From positions 82,082 through 146,081 of the forward strand of contig JARBJD010000187.1 in the NCBI GenBank assembly GCA_033064195.1: a stretch of DNA of 64,000 nucleotides. Reading direction: 5' to 3'. Every line of letters begins with the position of its first letter. The stretch's first letter is position 1. The notes beneath the pieces were generated by a model. It was given only the letters and a program-made list of their open reading frames with translations, made no database searches and was not told the origin of the DNA. The DNA comes from Blattamonas nauphoetae. Taxonomy: Eukaryota > Preaxostyla > Oxymonadida. Positions 12,123 to 24,339 of the stretch are shown one piece after another. The translations under genes and the position numbers were made by a program.

Positions 12123-12851
12123 TCACGCAGGTGTCCCCATATTCCCCCCTCCTGGGCAGACCAAGTGGACTGGACGGAGTGTGAGTCGCCTTCGAAAGCG
12201 GACGTCCAAGTCAGACCCGTCGAATGTGCTCTGAAAAGTTGTTCTGGCTGCAGTTTCTGAATCTGGCCACCGATCGAAGACAGAAGCACCTGATCGGACT
12301 CTCTCCGGCATCCTCGCCCGTTCGCTGGGCGTCCTTGTTTCATCGTGTTCGATGGCTGGATGATACACAATGCGCCAGTGGATCTGGTCCATCATGCTCT
12401 CGTAATCGTGTCCGAAAGATCCATCAGCAGGGTCGATGTAAATTTGATGTATTCCAGTTGTGGGGAAGTCTGGAACCCGAAGAAGGGTGTCGAAGTCGAG
12501 CTGAACGAGAAGTTGGAGAGGGCTCTGAGTTGTGCATTCGCCTCCAATGTTGTTCTTCTGCTGTTTCGATGGATTGGACTGAACTGCGGATGGACTCACT
12601 GTAGGGTATGCGAAACTTGATGGAAGATTCGGTTGTCCACCAATTTTGTTGTCAAATGGACCGGTCTTTTGTGGGACGAATGCCAGAGGCAAGCATGGAC
12701 CTGTTGTCTTCTCTCCCGAAGTATTGACTCGTGATGTTGGAGACACGAAAATCGATCCGAAAGACTTCGGGAAGCAGAAGAGAGGAGACCCAACTGGCAT
12801 GGGGTGGAATGATGCGCCCTCCAAAGCCGAGAAGAGAATGCGGATCTCCAT
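12123..12851 (-). CDS. YwqG-family (DUF1963) protein, possibly truncated
   Basis: A 242-codon frame. Residues about 67-75 read FDNKIGGQPN, followed by LLVQLDFDTLLRVPDFP, then TTGIHQIYIDP, and later IHWRIVYHP. These match the YwqG/DUF1963 pattern (sKxGGxPxLP ... LxQxxF..lp.lPxxGixQfYid ... fkVxYh). The family is found in bacteria and protists; its biochemical role is not established. After about residue 165 the sequence becomes arginine-rich and loses family likeness, and frames beyond 12,123 continue with similar composition, suggesting a frameshift in the C-terminal half. The first 35 residues overlap, on the opposite strand, a segment shared with the 3' end of the NTPase gene at 19.2 kb. 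Confidence 0.55.
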   Translation of the reverse strand: MEIRILFSALEGASFHPMPVGSPLFCFPKSFGSIFVSPTSRVNTSGEKTTGPCLPLAFVPQKTGPFDNKIGGQPNLPSSFAYPTVSPSAVQSNPSKQQKNNIGGECTTQSPLQLLVQLDFDTLLRVPDFPTTGIHQIYIDPADGSFGHDYESMMDQIHWRIVYHPAIEHDETRTPSERARMPERVRSGASVFDRWPDSETAARTTFQSTFDGSDLDVRFRRRLTLRPVHLVCPGGGNMGTPA

Positions 12852-13000
12852 ACCACCAAACTGAAAGAATCCGCCAGATCATTCCTACTCTCTTCGATCT
12901 CGCACGATTCCCTCCAATCTCAAACAAGCAAGGACCAGGAAATGATCGGGGAAAAGAATTAAGACCATTACACAAAACCATTTCATATTTGTATACCTGT
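12755..13000 (+). repeat. Copy of the 3' end of the 14.6-kb NTPase gene
   Basis: On the plus strand, 12,767-12,849 reads DFGKQKRGDPT...SKAEKRMRI. It is matched in the same strand and frame at 19,160-19,248, the C-terminus of the NTPase gene, which reads KFGKQKRGEPT...SKAEKRMQI. Similarity continues past the stop codons (aatgatc...gaattaagacc against aatgatc...gaatcaagacc, then accatttca). The shared tract therefore includes coding end and 3' flank, which points to a relic of a second NTPase gene or an ectopic copy. The same bases are read in the other direction by the DUF1963-like gene. Confidence 0.55.
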
Positions 13001-13009
13001 CTGACATGA

Positions 13010-14568
13010 CATGACAGACCTATTTTTCGCAAAATCGTTGACATGTCATGACATGAAGGTTTTATTTTATGGGTCCGAGATCTTTTCACTTTTCCTTGAA
13101 TAAGATGATAATCAAGTCAATTCGAAATCCACCAGACATTATTGTGACTTTAGTCCAGTTTTATGTGGCACGTGTTGTAATTTACTGCCTTCTCAGTCAG
13201 ATGATAACATCTGTATGTGAATCATGGGATGATCGTGTGCCACATGCTGAACAGGCTATTTCTGCTCTTCTATCGGATTTCTTCGATACCCCGTTGTCCA
13301 TCAGTGCATTCTGATTAGGAACTTAACACAATCTCATCCTGGTGGCGACAATCGATTTCTTGATGACTTTCCGTGTCTTTACGACAAGATTGGAACGATT
13401 CTGTATGAATTTTCCCTGTTCACAGCATCATTATGGTAGTTTTCCAGATTTTGGTCATCACACTCACACCGATCACAAGTCGTCTCCAAGTCATCTGAAA
13501 GCTGTCATTATCCTGCAAAGAACAGAACCATGAGACGCAAATTTGCTTTTTTTCACAAATACACATCAAATCGACATCCTTCTTTTATACAAGCGGACCT
13601 AGACTTGTTCAATCCCCATTCCACATGTGCCTCTGTCAAAACATCATCCACGATTCTTGAATTCGCTCGTTAATTCGTCTGAATGTTCATTCAACCGATA
13701 TTCTCATGATCTGTATGCTCTCTTGACTACTTTTCTTCATTATTTTCCCGTTGATCACCCTGTTCTATCACAGAACAGCGAGTCTCTCTACGTTGCCAAA
13801 AAATCCGGTGATAGCTGCAAGAGAAGAGGGATTCAAACCATGTTCCTGCTTTTTCAGTGGTATATCGCATTTTTTCATCATTCATCTTGATTAGAGTCCA
13901 CATCTCTCCTCCTCACCGTGACAACGTTGATTTTAATTCACATGGTTCAGTGAACCGACCTCGACTCTTCAATGATGAAAAAAGCGATATTTGTGATCCA
14001 ATCAAACCATCTCTCTTGTCTCTACAGTCTTGATCCGTCTGTCACACGATCCAACTACCAACCTACTTTTTCGCATCATCTTTGAGATATATCTCAACAA
14101 ACGGTCTTATTCTGTCTTTTTTGACATTGTATGTTCCAATACAGGAATTTTAAAATCACATTTCATCATCATTACATTGTTGTTTTGAATTTTTCATCAA
14201 GCACTACCGCATCAGTCTCTACCGGAATTGCTTTCCAAATCGAAGGAAAATGAGATTTCAACATGTTTCAAACTACCCAGAGCACAATCCGAGAGCTTGA
14301 CAAGATCATGTTGTGATCAAATCCCATAGACCGAAATAATTGACATTTTGACATCCAAAAAAACTCTGTCACACAGGTATACATATTTGTTTTCTTCCTT
14401 TTCAAGTCTTTGTTCTGTGAACCTGCTTCAGATCGAAGCGATGACTCCACTGAATGGGATTCCCTTAATAATTAACAATTACAGCTCTACCTCTCTACTG
14501 AAACACAATTCATTAAATACGCTACCTTTACGTCTGCCAACAAATCACTTCCTCTTCAACTCAAATCA
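13010..14568. other. Intergenic stretch without a supported gene
   Basis: Only short ORFs are present, none with a recognisable domain, splice pattern or conserved partner elsewhere in the window. The interval contains AT-rich tracts and the repeated motif tgacatgacatgaca / tgacatgtcatgacatg near 13,005-13,055. It probably includes the upstream region of the NTPase gene starting at 14,569. Confidence 0.5.
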
Positions 14569-17500
14569 ATGCCTAAAACATTCTTTGGTTCCTTTTTCAC
14601 TTGGTGGTCGACTCTCAAACGCAACTTTCATCCTGAAGGATCTCATCAAGATCATTCTCACTTACGGAATGGCTTGGAGTCGATGGAAACGAAATCGACA
14701 CTCGAAATACAGAGACAATTGGAGACTAATCAAGAGATCTTCAGAAAACTACAGATTTCGATTGATTCATCAATTGTTCCACTCCACCAATCGGAGATCC
14801 CGAATTTTGAAGAAGAAACAGAACATGTGAAGCCGTTCAACAAAGCCAAATATATGTACAAGTCTATCTCAACATTCCAGGGCGCAAACAATTTTGTCAA
14901 CCCGCTTGTCGACATTCTCTTTCGTCCATCGATCTACTCGTTGTTTTCTCACATATTATTCAGCTCCAATGGATTTGCAAAAACTTGCTGCGAATCGCGA
15001 AGGGCGAAGAGACGCATCTTTCATATTGTGACTGGAACACCTGGTATTGGGAAGTCTTCGCTTCGAATGCCGCTAATTACTTTGACTATGAGTTGTGGGG
15101 TCAATGTGTGTTCATTTTGTTCCATTTCCACTTTTTTAGGAAGTGAAAACAGTGCGAGAAGGTGAACCATCATTCCTCTTTGTGAATCGGAATCCGATCT
15201 CCCCTGAAAAGGATCTGATTCCTTGTGATTATGATGAGCGATCGTTTCAAAAAAGGCCATCACCCAAAACCGGAGAGGCATCGATCACACTCAACAGAAA
15301 GCACCGTCCAACCATTCGCATAACAAGAAATACATTCTGCTACACGTACAACGTCTTCATGTTTCAACCATCATCACAAAACGAAGTGTATGACCCTGCA
15401 CAAGTGTTTTCATCACATACCTTTATCGGAGAGGTTACCGTGCCAAGCATCCATCACTTCCCACACTTCTTCAAACTCTTTGTGAATCAAGCCAATAAAA
15501 TTGAGAATCGACTTCGAGGAACAAGTTGGCATATTGTGGATGAGTATCTTTGCTCTTTTCTTCACATTTTCCCTCTTCCAACAGCTTTGTTCTGCACAGC
15601 TCGAAAATACCTCCACGTGAACATGTTGTTCTCCTGACATCTCCTAACAAGGATAGATGGAAAGACATCACGACGCCCAAAGCGTTGATGGATCCCACTT
15701 TCATGTACAATGTGCCGACACCGTTATTTCCTGAAATGATTCACATGTTCAATGCGATTCCGTGTCCCTACGAATACGACCCAAAACCAACCTCGTTGAT
15801 GATGAGATCACAAAATTCCATCCCCCTGCAAGGAATGATTCCACGGGATGTGTTCACTCCATGGCTCCGGAATGACATGCATCGATACATCCACCTTTCA
15901 TCTCCGCAATTTGATCCTTTGAACTGGTTCACACAACATGCAACTCTGGACGCATCCCAAATCGTCCAAATACGAACAACCGTAACGATGACCAAATTTA
16001 TGGGACTGCACCTGATCACGCCTTACAACGAACTTCTGGATGCAGCGCAATTTGGCAAAGGCCAGAACGAAGTTTTCTTGAGTGCTGTGGAGAACGGCCT
16101 CACATTGACACAATTGCGACCGATTGCATCACGCACAATCAACTCGCAAACTGTTTCGTTCCCCAAAACGAAGTCCAGCCTTGTTGATGTGATGAGCGGT
16201 CGTTGGAACAACGAAACAATTACAATTCCAGATGCTGTGTCTTCCGACACGCATGAGGCTCAGGCGTACACCCCACAATGGGATTACCTGTTCCAGTGTT
16301 GCCTTCGCAAAGAAGCTCTGGCTGGTTTTTCCCCTCCAAACGATGCGGACGACACGCTGGACACGGACGAGGATTTCGTGACTGGAGAACATCGTGCACA
16401 TTGGGCTCGACTGCAAGTGGTGACAAGTCACCTCGTCGTAAATATTGAACAAAATGCAGTGTTTGATTCGATCCTTGTGATGTTCAGGTACCAGAAGGAG
16501 TCAAATGTGCTGCATTCGCTCGGTGTATTCTTCGTCAAAAACTCGACTGCGTCGAAATGCGAAATCACCGACGAAGGTATGCAGCTGATGAAGAGATGGT
16601 GTTTCATCCTGAAAACACTGTATCGTTTGAAGCGAGTGCAGATCTTTCCGTCGTTCATCGTCGTCGCTGATTCGAACAACTATCCCAACTTTAGACTCCA
16701 AAACATCCAAAAGCTGAGATCGTTCATTGCTGGGCAGAACATGTGGGTTGCACAGCTCGAAGCAAAACAACAGATTGATGTTGGAGACGTCGGAATTCCT
16801 GCGATGACGGCAAGCACCACTCCCGTCTCGGCTCGCTTCATTGATCTGGAAGTGAACCACAACCCACAAGCCGTCCGCTGCGGCTTTTGTAGATCGCTCG
16901 TCACTGAGAACTTTGCCTACCATTATTGTCAAGCGATGAGTGATAATATTCCCAGAATTCATCTGAACCTCCAGCTGTTTGATCTGATTTATTCAGGCCA
17001 ACAGAAACTTCAGCCAGGGGAAGAACACATTCAGATCAAACGACGGAATCAAGGAAGGCTTTCTTTCAAATCGGGAAGAATCGTGTTTCAGGAGACCCAA
17101 CTCAGCACAGGGAAGACTCAAAAGAAGGACCAATTGGCGAAAGCGAAGACTGTTGAGGTATTTGGAGATATTGTATCAATTGAATCTGACATCCGACACA
17201 AGAAGATGAACAGTGGATTATGGCCAACACTTCGATCAGCATCCAATGAAACTGATTTTGTTCGGATCACATGCACGAGTGAGATCCCTGGGACGCCAGA
17301 TTTCTATCGCCTGCCATTCCCTCCATACCCATCAGCAATGAGGGGAACAACCTCAACACCACATGGTGCCACTCGTCGTTGTGTCTCTACTCAGCAGTCG
17401 TCAGAATCTCCAGATGATCCATCAAACATCGTCGAAGCACATTGTCTGTGGAGTGAAGGTTTCAAACTGAGTTATGAGAAAGTGGGCAGATCGCAATACA

Positions 17501-19272
17501 AAGTGATGAAGCTTGCAGAACAGCCATACCAATCGTTGGAGTTTGATGTGCCAAGTGTGGATATCACAAACCACAACCACAAAGCGCAATTCATGCTTCC
17601 TACTGGCACAAAAGTCGGATTGGGTTGCATCCCTGTTCGCCCGGAGCAAGGGACTGCTTACGTACAAAACAAACGCATCGAATACGAGTCTTTTTGGCAA
17701 TCGCGGAATCGGAAGAATCCCCCTGTTGGTCTGGACGATGCACTTCAGGCGGATCAAACCACACTGACAGAAAGGATCCAAACATGTCAAAACGAGACAG
17801 AGAAGTCACAACTCACATGTATCTCAGCGAAGGGACTCCTTCTGAGATCCCGACTCTCTCTCCAATCTGGAGATATCACAACCGCCATGTCAATTTTCGG
17901 TGAGTCGAAGCAACAAATGGTGCTGAATGACACGGCTGAGGTGGAATATGAACTGATAGAAGGGATCCGAGATTACGAGAACAAGACCATGAAATCACAC
18001 CCGACATCTCTTGAAGCAAAAGATCTCCTTCTGAAGTCACGAATCTCTCTCCAATCTGGAGATATCAAAGCAGCAATCCTTTCTTTTGAACAGTCGAAGC
18101 AGCACATGGAGCTGAATGGCAGGGCTGAGGTGGAGTCTGAATCGATGCTCGCTCACAGCAGCGGTCCTGCGACGAGCTCTCATGAATTTTCCGAACTGGA
18201 AAGAGTAATCGTGAATGCTCGAGACTGCTTCGGGATCGATTGGGAACAGTGGATTCGGGAAGGCCAGAATCTGCCGATCCTCTTGAACCCGTCCTTTCAC
18301 ATTCTCCAACACCATCTCCGACAGGTCCAAGATCACGTGGAAGCATTGGGATCGTGTCTGGAGACGTTTGTTGTGGAAATTCCCGCGACAGAAGGATCTT
18401 CTCAAGACACTCCTGGAAGCACAAACACTGACGAGCAGCACACGAATGAAGCCCGAAGAGCAGAGATGGTGAACACTCTTTTGCAAGCACTGAGGGAAGG
18501 ATTGAGTTTGCAGTTGCGAATTGCGTGGAGGACGGGCAGTCGGGATGAGGTTCATTTTTTTCATTATGAACTGAGTTCGATCAATGAGATCCTCGGATGC
18601 GCGAACATTCAGCCCGATCCCGCAACATTCAAGTCTCAAACGGAGCAAATAGAGGGGCTGAATATAAACGATGTGATCAATGCTATCAACGATGTCATCA
18701 GTTTAACCGATCATCACTATGGCGTGTGGCATGCTCTTGTCAGAGGACACCAACACTCTCTCAATTCAGCACATCCACCCTCAGACATCATTGAAGGGAC
18801 AGGAAACACAGACAAAGCGAGTATACTTGGAGGCAATGCTTCAATTTCTGGTCCTCTTCCTGATCCCATTCCCATTTCAAAGAGCGTCCAACACGTGATT
18901 CAAATGCGTGCTCAGTTCCTTGTTGACAGGTTTTCTGCGATTATCGCAACGTGCCATCGTAAATTGCATGCAACAGATAACGATTATATGATCAACGATT
19001 TATACGAGGCAATCTCCATTCTGATCTCTCTTGTGACAAGGATTTCCAATCTTGATGCAAATGTGGGAAACACTGAGGACGAAATATCTGAAGCCATGAT
19101 GGTTGAATTGGAGGAAGAGACAGATCGTCATGCCGATGCAGGCGCCAAATTCGATGAGAAAAAGTTCGGGAAGCAGAAGAGAGGAGAACCAACAGACTTG
19201 GATGAGTACGGTGTGACTTCCAAAGCCGAGAAGAGAATGCAGATCCCCAAACAAACAAATACCAGAAAATGA
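14569..19272 (+). CDS. RHS/Crinkler-like P-loop NTPase, 1,542 residues, three exons
   Basis: Exons 14,569-15,105, 15,140-15,543 and 15,585-19,272; introns of 34 nt (15,106-15,139, gtgtgt...tttag) and 41 nt (15,544-15,584, gtatct...acag). Walker A is TGTPGIGKS at about residues 155-163, directly before the first intron. A Walker B-like WHIVDD is assembled across the second intron. A zinc-binding-like C-x2-C-x10-H-x3-C (CGFC...H..C) lies near 16,876-16,930. Two TPR-like repeats (LLLRSRLSLQSGDI / LLLKSRISLQSGDI) occur at 17.8-18.1 kb, and the C-terminus is charged. The GTPGIGKS motif and its context resemble the ATPase of trypanosome RHS proteins and of Crinkler-type effectors; no nuclease domain was recognised, so function is unknown. 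It is a diverged paralogue of the two palindrome-arm NTPases, sharing both intron positions. Confidence 0.8.
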
Positions 19273-19373
19273 TCAAATAAAGGAATCAAGACCTATCCTT
19301 AGAACCATTTCACGCTAATTGTCATCCTTTTCAACATCTCACCTTGGGTCGGATCATCAACACCGTTTCAATT

Positions 19374-20180
19374 TCAACACAATAAATCAACAGTAGGCCG
19401 GATTATCGCATTTCTCGTCGCCACAACCGGGATGCTCGTGATGATCATGTCGTAGAGGGCTGCCTCCTCGATCATCGACACAACATTCGCCTCGTCTCCC
19501 ACGGCCAAGCACTTCGATCCAGTGTGTGCGTGTTCAGGAGGGCTCCCACACTCGCACTCTTTCCGTGAGAATCCAAACACTAGGACCAGCCGCCTTCATC
19601 ATCTCCAAGGTGGGGACACACTCGTCTTCAATCCGATCCTCGCGATCGGAGAGAGAGTTGATGGCTTTGTCGAGCTCTGTTGACCACTCTTTGAGCTCCG
19701 CCTCTCCGACCGAGTGAGGGCACTTCCAGCTGCTTTTTCTTCATCTCCAGCTCTCCCCCCAACTTCAGCTTGCTCCGTTTCGTCCAAATCCGCTCGCTGG
19801 CGTTCCGTCCCAATTGAGCGTAGTCCCACATTTGCCATTGTCCAACCGTCCGATAGCAGACATTCTACCTCGCTCAGACGAGAACTCCAGTCATCGTCAT
19901 GGATGGATGAAAAGTGAAGGAAGGAGAGGGAATGCAGTGAGGATCCTGATTGATGTCACACTGATGGAACAACGAAGTAAACACGCAGGATGAGAAGGAA
20001 AAATACTATTTTGTCTACTCGTTCCACTCTTCTCTGACACTCTCAGCTGCTCCACACGATCCAACCTCAACTCCATCGATGATGCATCCCACACCATCTC
20101 TGCGACTTCATGTTTATGTGCCTTCCCACTCACACGCCTCCGAAGTTGACTCTGCCCCTCGTGATTGCTCATCATGACGA
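19374..20180 (-). pseudogene. Decayed coiled-coil gene fragment
   Basis: Minus-strand frames give convincing pieces that do not join. About 20,175-20,000 reads HEVAEMVWDASSMELRLDRVEQL. About 19,830-19,720 reads NASERIWTKRSKLKLGGELEMKKKQLEV. About 19,700-19,560 reads AELKEWSTELDKAINSLSDREDRIEDECVPTLEMM in another frame. About 19,550-19,374 reads GDEANVVSMIEEAALYDMIITSIPVVATR. Frame changes occur without good splice sites, so I read this as a pseudogene. It may be the downstream end of the decayed cyclase locus that continues to 24.3 kb. No family was recognised. Confidence 0.35.
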
Positions 20181-20237
20181 GAATCGAGTTGCTTGCCGGA
20201 GTGAGGATGACAGACTTGATTGTGGATGTCGTGTCTT

Positions 20238-20520
20238 GGGGGCCGACTATATCTCATCAAGCATTCCATCTATATCTCATCAAGATTTGATCAGACTCTT
20301 ACTCTGTCCCTTAATAGTCTTTTCTCAGGTGATGAAGAAACGATTTTCCATCTCCAACACATCATTCTTCTCTTCATCTCACTGTAATTCTCTCTATTTT
20401 CAACTTTTTTGGTGAAATCAACTCACTTCTGTTGTTTCAAACAAACGATGATGATCGAGCCATTGATTGTTTCATTCTGTCTTCAAGCCGTTGTGACAGC
20501 TGGACTCTTATCAGTTGTTA
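20238..20520 (+). repeat. Left partner of a diverged inverted duplication
   Basis: This segment, starting with gactatatctcatcaagcat, is repeated inverted and diverged at about 22,265-22,555. Both copies can be read as SSSIPSISHQDLI plus hydrophobic residues. Substitutions and indels run along the length, so it is old. The pair brackets the cyclase-domain remains at 20.8-21.8 kb. Confidence 0.55.
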
Positions 20521-20835
20521 TTGTGGGATTGAGACAGTTTTCGTGAAAAAGTTCAATAATATTGGTCAAATAGTACGAGACACTCTTCAGGATCCTTCTC
20601 CAATCTCTTTCCTCTCTATCTCGTCTTTCTCCTTCAAATGATCAAAAACATCCTCGCAACTCATCTGTCCACTCTGTTTCGACTTCGAAATTCTTCAGAG
20701 AGGTTATTATTGATGATCGAATCACGGTTGACGCACAAATGGTAAAGATATACTTCTCTTCGTCCGCCCTCCCTGCTCCTCCGCCTGCATCGGGAGTGTG
20801 GTGATGGTGTCGAAAGGCACGTTCTGCTGTCCGTC

Positions 20836-22760
20836 CTACAGCCCCAACTCCTCCTTCATCTTCTTCTGGTGCATCCAGTCGCGATAACAGTCAACCACAA
20901 ACGTGCGGAATGGATCTGCGAACCCTTTCACACGCTGCGGGGCAAGCTCGATGACAATCTGTTCGGCCTCTTCGATCATCCGCTTCGTCGACTCGCTGAT
21001 CACAATCTCGTCCGGTTTTGCGAGCGAGCTCAACCGCGACGCCAAGTTCACATCATCACCCACCATCGTCCACTCCAACCTCATCCTCGCCCCCAGAAAC
21101 CCAGCGATGGTCCTCCATGTACTCAGTCCGATGCTGACACTGAGTTGCCTCGGTGGGAGGCACATGTAGATGTTCTGTGTGGTGTATTTTGAGCCAAATG
21201 TCGAGTGCTGCTCGCACGGCTTGGATTGTGGTCAGTTGAGGCGACTGTTGGATGATCCGCTGCTCCCTCCGAATCTCTCTCCCGTCTGTTGTTTCCTTTT
21301 CGGCGCCTTTGCTCATAGAAATCGGCACGTCATCCTTTTCCTCCGACTCATCGCTTGTTCTTTCGTCTCCGGCAAAAATATGACCTCCCCAAGTTGCCAT
21401 AATGAATTCATCGATGAACTTGTCCAAAATCCCGTTGTGGTCGAAAATAATCTTCACACCCCGTTCAAAGAACGCACTCAGCAGGAAAAATAGAAGAGTG
21501 GCATTGGTGACTCCATTGTGCCCAACAGAGTGGATATATTTGTCGACGTTGTTCAGCTTTGCGAAAATGATGGTAGCGTGCTCCACTTCCAGACTTTCGC
21601 GATGAACATGCAGCAAACCGTGAATTCGATCTTTGTTGTTGAAGTTTCGGCTGTGGTTGATCGACATTTCAGCATTTAATGAAGAATTCCGGAAAAAGTG
21701 GACGAGCTGAGAGATATCGAAGGGTGGAGACCACGTTGGCTTCCAGTTTCCTTTCCTTCCCTTCATCTTCCTGCTTTGTTTTTAAACGTGCAAGGGAAGG
21801 CAGCTGACTGACATCGGACGTGATCAGATGCTTCATGGCTTGAAGATGTCAAGTGCGGGGTCAGACTTGTTTTGCGTCTGTAGGGAGAGAGAAGAGAGAA
21901 AAATGAAAATGAGCAAAGAACAAACACGTTGCGCTTCTTTCAAGAACTCTTTCATCATCACGTCATCCACATCGATATCGGGCAGATGCAGTCTGTCGAT
22001 GTTGTCACTCGAGAATACCTCCACCAAGTCGACCAGAAGCATCAACAGGAGAAAGGGTACAACTCTGCCTAGCAGGCCAAAAAGCGTCAACAAACCATCC
22101 CAATACATTAACATACAAATATTGACTGATGTAGATGAACGTAAATAAAAGGAAGATGAAAGGACATTGGTGTGGGAATGATACGAGAAGGAGAGGTGGC
22201 AGAAGAGTTCTGATTCTGATTTCACCCTTGGTGTCACGATGGTTCACACAGTAATAGTCCACAAACTTCGAGATAACGAAGAGGAGTCCACTGTGACTGA
22301 TTCTCGATGAAGGAAAGAACCAATCAATGGCTCGATCAACGTAAGTTGTTTGAAACAACATAAAGGAGTGTATTCCTCCAAAAATGTCGAAAATATGGAG
22401 AATGACAGTGAGATGAAGATAATAATGATGTGTTGATTCTGAATAAGAGAGGATTCATTATGGTAAAAAAAAAGACTATTAAGGGAAATAGAAAAGCCTT
22501 GATCAAATCTTGATGAGATATCGATGGAATGCTTGATGAGATATAGTCGGTCCCCGTCTTACTCACCACTTCGCCAGACTGCAACAAGAACACGATCGTC
22601 AGGACGTCCACAACTCGCCACTGTTCATCCAGCCTCCTTTTCCTTCATCAGTGATGACGTTGTGTTTGGAACGAGTTCACCACGGTTGATGGACGCATCA
22701 TCGAGTGTGCCTCGGAAGAGGGGCCTTTTCGTGAGTCTGACAGGAGTCTTCTGATTGTGA
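20836..22760 (-). pseudogene. Class III nucleotidyl cyclase gene with disrupted frame and altered metal site
   Basis: The catalytic domain is clear in two frames. The first (about 21,620-21,190) reads ATIIFAKLNNVDKYIH, ILDKFIDEFIMATWG and AVRAALDIWLKI. The second (about 21,150-20,836) reads LSVSIGLSTWRTIAGFLGARMRLEWTMVGDDVNLASRL and SLAKPDEIVISESTKR. These match the cyclase landmarks FADIxGFT, DKFIGDxIMAxFG, IGIxTG and GDTVNxAxRL. Both metal-binding aspartates are changed: FAD to FAK, and GD to DE. The N and R of VNLASRL are kept. A one-base frame change near 21,150 lacks a convincing intron. Upstream (22,000-22,760) are membrane-spanning hydrophobic segments with further frame breaks. It resembles a multi-membrane receptor-type cyclase that has lost activity. 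An assembly error at each break cannot be excluded. Confidence 0.55.
22265..22555 (-). repeat. Right partner of the diverged inverted duplication
   Basis: Reverse complement of this segment matches 20,238-20,520 with many differences. On the minus strand it is preceded (22,611-22,556) by VVDVLTIVFLLQSGEV and a gtgagt donor, so it may be the membrane portion of the decayed cyclase gene. The duplication probably copied part of that gene. Confidence 0.55.
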
Positions 22761-22920
22761 GCAGCCTTCATCGTCCATTGTGGGACGTCCGCGTTCTTTT
22801 CGAAAGGATAAAATGTGTTGAAGAAAGTTCTTGTTATTCATTTATCTTCTCGTCAGTGCATTGAAGTGGGAAGAAGGAAAATGTCTCAAAATCATCAAAA
22901 TCACCCTCCTCTCCTCGTTC

Positions 22921-24337
22921 CTACTCTTCGAGTGTCGGACTTCGGACAGACATCCCATCGTCCCAATCGAAGTTTTCATCTCCTTCCGATCTACTGCGTG
23001 TCCGCGGTTCTTTGTTCACTTCAACGTGGTCGGTGTCAGCTGCTGAAACGCATTCGGAACGCAGCCACGACGAGCTCACAACAAGACGAGACTTGTTCGA
23101 CGGAAGAGCGTCTTCCTCACTCCCAATCACTTCGCGCAACTTCCGAATGGCTGCTTGTTGACGCTCTCGTTGTACTGTCTCTTCTCTGGTGGGAGGGACA
23201 AGCATGGACCAGTGAAGCGGATTCTCACCCATCCACCACTCTGCGTCTCTGGCTTCCCTGTCTGCCGCGACCAGCTCCAGCTGCCTCTCGTTTTCTTCAA
23301 GTCGTGACAGAACAGTCTCGGCCATCGCACACAAGTCGATCGTGTTAACTTCGTTTCCACACTCACACATGCCCAGCTGTGTCCGACTCACAATCTCAAT
23401 CGAATCGTTTTCCGTCACCATTCCTCTTCCCTCCCACAACACCAGCTCCTCATCTGCAATCACACGCAGTGCTCTGCCAATCCCATGCATCAAATCAAAA
23501 CATCGAAGAAGAAAAAAGAATGAGAGATGAGAAAAGAAAGAAGCCACACCTGACAAAGACGACGAGAGTTCCATCAGAATCCAATCCATCCTCCGCCACG
23601 CAGTTCCCACACTCCAAAGAACACCGAATCAGACTGTTCGGGAGACGAGAGAGCGACGTGTCCAGATGAACGCCATCAGAGCGAGTGAAGACAGCGGTCG
23701 AGGACACTGTGGGCACTCTTCTTCCACTTCTGAAGAAGAGAGAAAAGGAAGGATCATGGTGAAGAAGAGAAAAGTGATAAAAGAGAAAGACGAGGAAGGG
23801 AGGAAAGAGAAGAGATGAATCAAGAAGATACATGACAGCGACGACTTCGTTCGGATTCACGACACCTTCCAAAAACACTCCCACTGACGCACTGAAGCCA
23901 GTCAGGAAGGGATGGAGAGAGCGAGCGAGCACGAGATTGAAGGGATGGCTGAGACTAGGGCTAAGAACAGCACCTGTGAAGATCACAACGAGAGAGACTG
24001 ACACGACCCATCTGGAAACAGAGAAGAGTGGTGAGGGACGATCGACAACTCGACAGGGAAGAGCAGCTCGGTCAGAGCACGTGGGGACAGCTCAACGAAA
24101 CACGAGTCGCACAGAAACTTCCTGCGAAGAGAGGAGAGAGGAGAGGAGAGAGAATCAGAATCAGAACAGACACACTCCAAGTCCAGCCCATGAATCGCCG
24201 ATGCAGCAAAGAGTGACTGCTTCGAGGCACACGACGCATGGTAGAACTTCCCACACTTCACACACACTCTTCTTTGGAACGCCTTTTCCTCATGTTCAGG
24301 ATGACGTCGGACATGATCGAACCGAACAGCAGGGCGA
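22921..24337 (-). pseudogene. Cys-rich / membrane protein fragments, probably part of the decayed locus
   Basis: A likely exon begins after ttcatttag near 24,338 and reads NRPAVRFDHVRRHPEHEEK. It continues into a Cys/His-rich segment CVKCGKFYHASC ... CVCSD ... FLCDSC, a PHD- or RING-like metal-binding pattern without enough ligands to assign. Downstream, about 24,000-23,820 is hydrophobic (VVIFTGAVLSPSL..., membrane-like). About 23,700-23,580 reads LIRCSLECGNCVAEDGLDSDGTLVVFV. About 23,460-22,921 encodes a charged domain ending DDGMSVRSPTLEE. GC content is higher than in neighbouring intergenic DNA, as expected for coding sequence. Whether this is one spliced gene, the upstream part of the cyclase gene, or a relic is not resolved. 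Confidence 0.35.
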
Positions 24338-24339
24338 TT

